Part shown: piece by piece, positions 15,742 through 18,218 of the stretch | Position numbering within the stretch: position 1 is the first letter of the stretch | Layout: every line of letters begins with the position of its first letter | Origin: DATLBY01 sp035526665 | GTDB taxonomy: Bacteria > Acidobacteriota > Terriglobia > Bryobacterales > Bryobacteraceae | NCBI GenBank assembly: GCA_035526665.1 | Contig: DATLBY010000377.1 | Span: forward strand, 1-18,218 | Direction: 5' to 3' | DNA: 18,218 nucleotides | Program-made: the position numbers and the translations under genes | The notes under the pieces: model-generated | Databases searched by the model: none | What the model saw: only the letters and a program-made list of their open reading frames with translations | Told to the model about the DNA's origin: nothing

Positions 15742-16401
15742 TTACTCGTTGTAGGCGACGATAGCTTCAAACAGATCGCGAAAACGCTCGTAACCGCGCA
15801 CGTCGTTTTTGCGCGTGACCTGGAGTAGCAGCTTTTCCAGCATGTCGAGGCTGCGCAGCGAGTGGCGTGCGATGGTGTATGCCAGCCGCGCGCGAAGCAT
15901 CACGAATTCATGCTGGCGCTCATTCTCGGGCGTTCGGCAGGCGCGCCGCACCGCATTGTAGAAGCGCCGCAACTGGCTGCGCGTGCCCGAATCCATGTCG
16001 CGCATCCGGCTGACCACGCCATGCGCCTGGTTATCTAGATACAAACTGTCCGCAATCAACTTCTCGAGGTCGATTTCTGGCGCGAAGTCAAAGCGCCCGC
16101 CGCGGTCGCCGCGCCCCTCGGGACGTCCCCGCTCGCCGCTGGGCCGTTCGGCGCCGGGCCGGTCTCCCCGCGCACCGGCTTCCCGGCGTCCGGAGCCCCC
16201 CGCATTGGGACCACGCTCGCCGGCCGGGCGATCCCCCCTGCCTCCTCCACCACCGGGAGCCCGGTCGCGGCCGCCGCCCGGCCGTGGCCCTTCCCGCTTT
16301 TCGGCTGGGGGCGCTGCCGCCGGCCTGGTTTCGGTTTGCGGAGCCGTTGCCGTCTCCTGCGGGGTCGCCTCTACTTTGTTTTGCTGCTCTGTATCTTCCA
16401 T
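15742..16401 (-). CDS. csm2: Csm2 small subunit with N-terminal Gly/Arg/Pro-rich extension
   Basis: The 219-residue product consists of two parts. The C-terminal core (about 104-219) is a helical Csm2: IDLEKLIADSLYLDNQAHGVV, then SQLRRFYNAVRRA, FVMLRARLAYTIAR and ERFRDLFEAIVAYNE. This subunit lines the complex next to target RNA. The first ~103 residues are low complexity: an acidic/Gln/Ala/Pro segment (1-35), then 68 residues (36-103) containing 24 Gly and 17 Arg in RGD, RGG and GGGRGDR-like steps, presumably disordered. Usual Csm2 proteins have about 110-150 residues and lack this. There is no frame break between tail and core, and the ATG follows cas10 by 39 bases with AAGG upstream, so the tail appears to be translated. 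Assignment rests on the core and on its place between cas10 and csm3. Confidence 0.88.
   Translation of the reverse strand: MEDTEQQNKVEATPQETATAPQTETRPAAAPPAEKREGPRPGGGRDRAPGGGGGRGDRPAGERGPNAGGSGRREAGARGDRPGAERPSGERGRPEGRGDRGGRFDFAPEIDLEKLIADSLYLDNQAHGVVSRMRDMDSGTRSQLRRFYNAVRRACRTPENERQHEFVMLRARLAYTIARHSLRSLDMLEKLLLQVTRKNDVRGYERFRDLFEAIVAYNE
16093..16296 (-). other. Coding region of the RGG-like low-complexity segment of Csm2
   Basis: This stretch encodes Csm2 residues 36-103: 60 percent Gly plus Arg, with interspersed Pro, Asp, Glu and Ala and no aromatic or large aliphatic residue. At DNA level it is a run of GGC/CGC/CCG-type codons, very GC-rich, imperfectly repetitive and prone to slippage. 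The strand opposite also stays open through this region because of that composition. Confidence 0.85.
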
Positions 16402-16440
16402 TTAGCTGAACCTTTTACGCTGCATCTTGCTGTTTCGCCC

Positions 16441-17892
16441 TTAACTTCTCTCCGGAAATGCCTGTCCGGCTTCCAATCGCGCCCATTCCAGCGCAACCCG
16501 CCCTGCCGGCCGCAGCCGGATTTGAGCGGCATTCTTCCCGGTAAAATCGGAAACCAGGTCAGCCCGAAGGCGCTGAAACTCCTTACTTCGCGCGCGTCCC
16601 AGGTGCGGCGTGACGATTACCGAATTCAAGCGACGATGAAACCGCCAGGGACGCTCCACGCGGTCATTGCGGCCGCGCCTCCCTTGCCGCTCCCGATAAA
16701 ACCCGGCGAGCTCAAATAAAAATTGCGGAGAACAGCCGAACTCATTGATCATTCTCGCCATGGTGGTTTTCGTCTCGGCCGCATCCGGGACGTGCTTCCA
16801 TTCGAGCGTTCGCCCAAACAGGTGAAGGCAATCTTTGCCGGCGGCTTTGGCAGCGGCAAGATTCTGACCAGCCTCCTCGAAAATGGTCGGCAGACCTGCG
16901 CCGGATTCGCGCGCCAGTGCGATCGCCATTGTGACGGTCTTGCCCTCCGGCCCGGGGAACTCTTTTAAATTCTCCTCCGCAAAGCGGTGGAAGACTCGCT
17001 GTACCTCGCGAGCCAGCGCAATCAGCGCGTCCCAGGCTCCATACACCGCAAAATCATCGCCACCGGTATAGATGAGACTGACCTTTTGCCAAAAGTCCGG
17101 AAGCGAGCAAAGCACTTCCAGCTCACCTGCGAAGAACTGCTTGTACATGACAGACAACTGGATGTGCTCTTCGATACTTTGAGCCCGGCGCAGGCGGATG
17201 CCAATATTATCCACATCGCCACGGAGAACACCCCAAATGGGGCTGCCCCCAGCGCGCGAAGCCAATGTAGAGAGACTCGCGGGTCCCGAAGAGTCATCTT
17301 CGAGCGAGGTGTGACGGGCGTAGGGGATACCGTCTGATGCGCCGCTGAGCGGCCAGGTATGTTTTCCGGTACCGGGTTCGATGCGCGCCGGAGCCTCCGG
17401 CGACCAGCCAACAGACGGCACATCCCGCAGATTCGCGCCCAGCACCTGCTCAAAATAATCCGAGGCGGCAGCGGTAGCGGGCTGGACGAAGGGTTCGAAA
17501 GTGCTGCCGGCAGCCACACCAGGGGCGCCGAACTTGCGCTGTACTTCTTCATTCAACCGCTTGCGGACATCCGACCAGTCACCCAGGTTCTCGGTAGAGG
17601 CCCACAACAGCTTGAGCTGCCCTCCACTGAGCTCCTGCATATGGCTGGAGGCTGCGCTCAGGAACTGCTCGGCAAGCGATTGCGCTTCGGCTGGGAGGAC
17701 TACTAAGAACTGGTCGCCGCCACTGGATCCCAGCAGCATCCGCGATAGCCCCAGTTCGGCCAGTAGAGCTCTGGGGAGAACCTCGCTAAGCAGCGCGACC
17801 CAGTGCGAGCGCCCATCCATGTCGCCCGAGGAGGCAAGGAGAAACTGTTCCACACCGAGGATTTTTCCTTGAAGAAAAAGCTGCAGAGACAT
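16441..17892 (-). CDS. cas10: Cas10/Csm1, compact form without HD domain, cyclase motif intact
   Basis: Large subunit of the type III-A complex, 483 residues against a usual ~750-850. It starts directly at Palm1: LFLQGKILGVEQFLLASSG, DMDGRSHWVALLSEVL, and LLGSSGGDQFLVVLP (54-67). Palm2 has the metal-binding RGDVDNIG (224-231), the cyclase motif IYTGGDDFAVY (GGDD at 277-280) and AAAKAAGKDCLHLF. A helical C-terminal D4 domain follows. The N-terminal HD nuclease domain is absent: an in-frame TGA lies three codons upstream of the ATG. Only three Cys exist (262, 355 and 387), so the usual zinc ribbon between the palms is also lost. It should still make cyclic oligoadenylate but not cut DNA (inference from domains). 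It is first in the cas operon, 92 bases after the ydcF-like stop. Confidence 0.94.
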   Translation of the reverse strand: MSLQLFLQGKILGVEQFLLASSGDMDGRSHWVALLSEVLPRALLAELGLSRMLLGSSGGDQFLVVLPAEAQSLAEQFLSAASSHMQELSGGQLKLLWASTENLGDWSDVRKRLNEEVQRKFGAPGVAAGSTFEPFVQPATAAASDYFEQVLGANLRDVPSVGWSPEAPARIEPGTGKHTWPLSGASDGIPYARHTSLEDDSSGPASLSTLASRAGGSPIWGVLRGDVDNIGIRLRRAQSIEEHIQLSVMYKQFFAGELEVLCSLPDFWQKVSLIYTGGDDFAVYGAWDALIALAREVQRVFHRFAEENLKEFPGPEGKTVTMAIALARESGAGLPTIFEEAGQNLAAAKAAGKDCLHLFGRTLEWKHVPDAAETKTTMARMINEFGCSPQFLFELAGFYRERQGRRGRNDRVERPWRFHRRLNSVIVTPHLGRARSKEFQRLRADLVSDFTGKNAAQIRLRPAGRVALEWARLEAGQAFPERS

Positions 17893-17923
17893 GCCGAATC
17901 ACTAAGCTACCATGGGCGCCGAT

Positions 17924-17941
17924 GCCGGGGCCACGCCCGGC
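17924..17941 (-). terminator. GC hairpin between the ydcF-like gene and cas10
   Basis: GCCGGG (17924-17929) pairs with CCCGGC (17936-17941) around a 6-base loop. It follows the ydcF-like stop (17985) on the - strand and precedes the cas10 start. No U-run follows, so it is a weak candidate for termination or mRNA structure only. Confidence 0.25.
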
Positions 17942-17984
17942 TTCCGTGTTTTGACCAATCCGCGCCGCCCAACGGATCAGCCGG

Positions 17985-18218
17985 CTAAATCGTAATGCCG
18001 ATCTGCCACAATACGTATCCAAATGATTGGCGCACGAAAAGCCACTTTTCCCGCCATGTGCCCTTGGGAACCGAGGGCCTGGGAGAACCGTAGACCTGCA
18101 TGCCGCGAAATTCCAGCATTTTCTTCACACGGAAGATGTGGTACCCGTCGCTGACCACGATGCAGGAGCCGAGATTCATCCGCCGCATAATCTCGGCGGC
18201 TGCCGCCGTACTTTGCAT
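17985..18218 (-). CDS. DUF218/YdcF-like protein, C-terminal part (5' end outside the window)
   Basis: Only the last 77 or so residues are inside the window. STAAAAEIMRRMNLGSCIVV followed by SDGYHIFRVKKMLEFRGMQVYG matches the core of the DUF218/YdcF (SanA-like) family, in which ST.ENA and SD.YH.RA motifs surround the active-site-like cleft. The Met at the window edge is within the conserved region, so the true start is further upstream. The C-terminus WREKWLFVRQSFGYVLWQIGI is the family's usual amphipathic end. Members are envelope-associated and linked to cell-envelope biogenesis; a reaction is not established. It runs in the same direction as the cas operon, 92 bases upstream of cas10. Confidence 0.8.
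   Translation of the reverse strand: MQSTAAAAEIMRRMNLGSCIVVSDGYHIFRVKKMLEFRGMQVYGSPRPSVPKGTWREKWLFVRQSFGYVLWQIGITI

Noticed and set aside
15983..16405. 140-residue open frame on the + strand opposite csm2
   Set aside because: It mirrors the Gly/Arg/Pro codons of csm2; the product is only Pro/Arg/Ser-rich, and the opposite frame has a recognisable Csm2 core in operon context.

Overview
The window is GC-rich and fully bacterial. The gene content suggests a soil Acidobacteriota, probably near Bryobacterales/Solibacter: a Tat-exported Gfo/Idh/MocA oxidoreductase, a large S9 peptidase, a rimO-yacG-pgpA-cinA cluster, and many lineage-type small or membrane proteins. That assignment is inference from gene content; no rRNA gene is present.

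Left part (1-8760), housekeeping. A tight + strand operon carries rimO (5' end outside the window), a 57-residue yacG-like zinc protein, pgpA, a TIG/NHL beta-propeller protein and cinA, with overlaps or gaps of 0-11 bases. A convergent secreted S9-family peptidase follows on the - strand. It is divergent from a gamma-carbonic-anhydrase-type hexapeptide protein, which leads into aspS. A strong two-way terminator hairpin closes aspS and the oppositely oriented oxidoreductase gene.

Middle part (8790-12770), accessory, all - strand: a Tat-signal oxidoreductase, a seven-helix membrane protein of unknown function, three tandem paralogous genes for 67-residue exported-looking peptides, and an ExeA/GspA-type AAA ATPase. 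Each peptide gene contains the same 50-base block near its 3' end. The block is almost invariant at nucleotide level although the flanking synonymous codons have diverged heavily, and it can fold into a hairpin.

Right part (12826-17892), a type III-A CRISPR effector operon on the - strand in the order cas10-csm2-csm3-csm4-csm5. Cas10 is compact (483 aa): it has no HD nuclease domain and no zinc-ribbon cysteines, but keeps an intact GGDD cyclase motif. Csm2 carries an N-terminal extension of about 100 residues rich in Gly, Arg and Pro (RGG-like, presumably disordered). Csm3 keeps its catalytic Asp. No CRISPR array, cas6, cas1/cas2 or csm6/CARF effector lies in the window, so crRNA supply and any cyclic-oligoadenylate effector must come from elsewhere. 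The ATPase gene begins 56 bases after csm5 on the same strand and may be co-transcribed. The window ends in a DUF218/YdcF-like gene cut off by the edge.

The two items most worth pursuing are the compact Cas10 with an RGG-tailed Csm2, and the sharply bounded nucleotide-conserved block inside the peptide-gene triplet.
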